Below the pieces are notes generated by a model. The model saw nothing but the letters and a program-made list of their open reading frames with translations. It was not told the origin of the DNA and ran no database searches. From Desulfobulbaceae bacterium (GTDB taxonomy: Bacteria; Desulfobacterota; Desulfobulbia; Desulfobulbales; SURF-16): DNA of 7,538 bases. The translations under genes were made by a program, and so were the position numbers. The stretch covers positions 1-7,538 of the forward strand of contig JALNXE010000154.1 in assembly GCA_023230525.1 (NCBI GenBank). Reading direction: 5' to 3'. Positions 6,510 to 7,538 of the stretch are shown here, piece after piece (the first letter of the stretch is position 1; every line of letters starts with the position of its first letter).

Positions 6510-7452
6510 AAAAGGGGAAACCGACGCCGATCTCCACCTCGTACTGGTTCATCTCCAGTGAGCCTGTCTGGGGGCCGGTATTGGGATTGGTGCCGCTCAC
6601 CCTGTTTTCCGGGGCATAGAGCAGTGACAGGCTGAGATCCATGGCCGCGAATGTTCTGGTCAGGCCGAGGGTATAGTGTTCGGTGACCACGGCAGGGGCC
6701 AGGATGTTGAACAGGGCCTGTTCGTCGGGAATGGTCTGGTTGCTGGTGCTGTAGCCGGCCCGCAAGGTCAGGTTGGGCCGGCATTGCCATTGCAGGCCGA
6801 ATTTGCCGACGGTCATATCCTGCCAGCCGAAGCCGATGCCGTCGTCCGTGCCCAGGCGGATAGCGCCGGGCTGCAGCGCCATATTGCCGCTGTTGGCAAT
6901 GGCGTCCACCCCTGAAAAAAAGATACGCTGCACGTCCACGGCCAGGGTGAGGGCCGGGGTTATTTTCCAGGCCAGGCCAGCGGTGAAATTGGCCGGGATG
7001 TCAAAGTTGCCCTGCTCAGCAAAAAGCCCTCGGTAAGCGTCGAATCTGGACATCCACAGCTTGGTCTGATAGGAGAGCCCCAGGGAAAAGGTGTCCGTTA
7101 TCCGGCTCAGACCGCCGATTTTCAGCCCGCCGCCGAATGAATAGTCATAGCCGTTATTGGTCACATGTTCCGGATCAGCGGAAAAGGGTTGAAAGGGCTG
7201 CAGGCCGGTCACCTTGAAAGACTGGGCCGCGGCAATGGGGGTGATGCCGAAGGAGTGGCTGGCCGTGATTTTCCGGGCGTAGGTCAGGCCGATGAACAGC
7301 TGTTTGAAGTCGATGCCGGTGGGGGAGGTGGCCGTGCCGCCGGGATTATCAAAGGCCGAGAAGACCGCGGCAGCATATTCCGTATTCATGCCGCCGTTGG
7401 CGCCGATGCTGATGCCTAGGAGTCTGTCGGAGTTTGAGCGGTTATTTTTCAT
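6508..7452 (-). CDS. FadL/OmpP1-family outer-membrane protein, N-terminally truncated
   Basis: FadL-family proteins are outer-membrane beta-barrels that take up long-chain fatty acids or other hydrophobic compounds. The 314-residue product has the family's middle and C-terminal features: GANGGMNTEY (17-26), LFAEQGNFDIPANFTAGLAW, GFGWQDMTVGKFGLQW, LRAGYST, LFNILAPAVVTEHYTLGLTR and a terminal Phe (GVGFPF) as needed for barrel assembly. Missing are the signal peptide and the N-terminal plug region; family members usually run to about 400-450 residues. The start codon falls where an internal part of the protein would be, and an in-frame TGA lies 18 bases upstream (7468-7470). A weak GAGG (7463-7466) precedes the ATG by ten bases. 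It may be a decayed gene, or its 5' part may lie beyond the window after a frameshift or rearrangement. Without a signal peptide it should not reach the outer membrane. Confidence 0.8.
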   Translation of the reverse strand: MKNNRSNSDRLLGISIGANGGMNTEYAAAVFSAFDNPGGTATSPTGIDFKQLFIGLTYARKITASHSFGITPIAAAQSFKVTGLQPFQPFSADPEHVTNNGYDYSFGGGLKIGGLSRITDTFSLGLSYQTKLWMSRFDAYRGLFAEQGNFDIPANFTAGLAWKITPALTLAVDVQRIFFSGVDAIANSGNMALQPGAIRLGTDDGIGFGWQDMTVGKFGLQWQCRPNLTLRAGYSTSNQTIPDEQALFNILAPAVVTEHYTLGLTRTFAAMDLSLSLLYAPENRVSGTNPNTGPQTGSLEMNQYEVEIGVGFPF

Positions 7453-7538
7453 GACAGAGTAACCTCGTCAAAGTCGGGCAGGTAGATTTTTTTTAACAGT
7501 TGCGTTTATTCACCTATGCGAATTGAGCGAAATGCCTC
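7453..7538. other. Non-coding edge segment before the truncated FadL gene
   Basis: All three minus-strand frames are closed within this 86-base stretch, so the missing 5' end of the FadL-type gene is not directly joined here. It contains a run of eight Ts at 7487-7494 (eight As on the coding strand). One minus-strand frame is open from the window edge to a TAA at 7506-7508 and could be the last ten codons of another gene, but there is too little to tell. No convincing promoter was found. Confidence 0.35.

Noticed and set aside
6429..6635. Plus-strand open frame starting in the interleaved repeats
   Set aside because: It runs through the repeat and into the 3' end of the FadL-type gene in antisense, with no domain or ribosome binding site. 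A repeat-derived origin is possible but a gene is not supported.
7435..7475. TTGACG on the minus strand with an A-rich -10-like sequence as a promoter for the FadL-type gene
   Set aside because: The would-be -10 box falls inside the coding sequence after the ATG, so it could not serve this start codon.

Overview
The window is about 7.5 kb of fairly GC-rich Gram-negative DNA with six protein-coding genes and no RNA gene or complete mobile element that I can recognise. Three things point to a Gram-negative host: an outer-membrane barrel protein of the FadL/OmpP1 family, a periplasmic adaptor protein and a membrane-anchored PAS-GGDEF protein. The FadL-type sequence and the cysteine-bearing PAS domain resemble those I associate with deltaproteobacteria (Desulfobacterota). 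That assignment is an inference from family resemblance, not proof.

Left part, plus strand. Positions 1-370 are non-coding, with an AT-rich cluster of short direct and inverted repeats at 1-91 and a plausible sigma-70 promoter at 249-277. A full-length glucose-6-phosphate isomerase gene (pgi) follows, starting at 371 rather than 365 on ribosome-binding-site spacing. Thirty bases after it is a gene for a two-helix membrane protein with a PAS domain and a GGDEF diguanylate cyclase domain. The two genes could be co-transcribed. A weak hairpin at the end of the second gene separates it from the convergent genes that follow.

Right part, minus strand, in transcription order. First is an outer-membrane FadL-type gene that has lost its N-terminal third or so (7452 to 6508). 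Next is a 144-base gap holding two interleaved inverted repeats. Then comes a tight three-gene exporter cluster: HlyD/YbhG-type periplasmic adaptor (6363 to 5296), ABC ATPase with a DUF4162-like tail (5321 to 4314, overlapping the adaptor gene by 26 bases) and ABC-2 permease (4298 to 3183, GTG start). The three probably form one efflux machine of the YbhGFSR/drug-export kind: adaptor, motor and inner-membrane channel. Only one permease is present, so it would act as a homodimer. No TolC-type outer-membrane partner is in the window.

Nothing here proves a new biological system. The points most worth a second look are the interleaved inverted repeats upstream of the exporter, the decapitated FadL gene, the Cys-rich PAS sensor and the unusual spacing of the GGDEF inhibitory motif.
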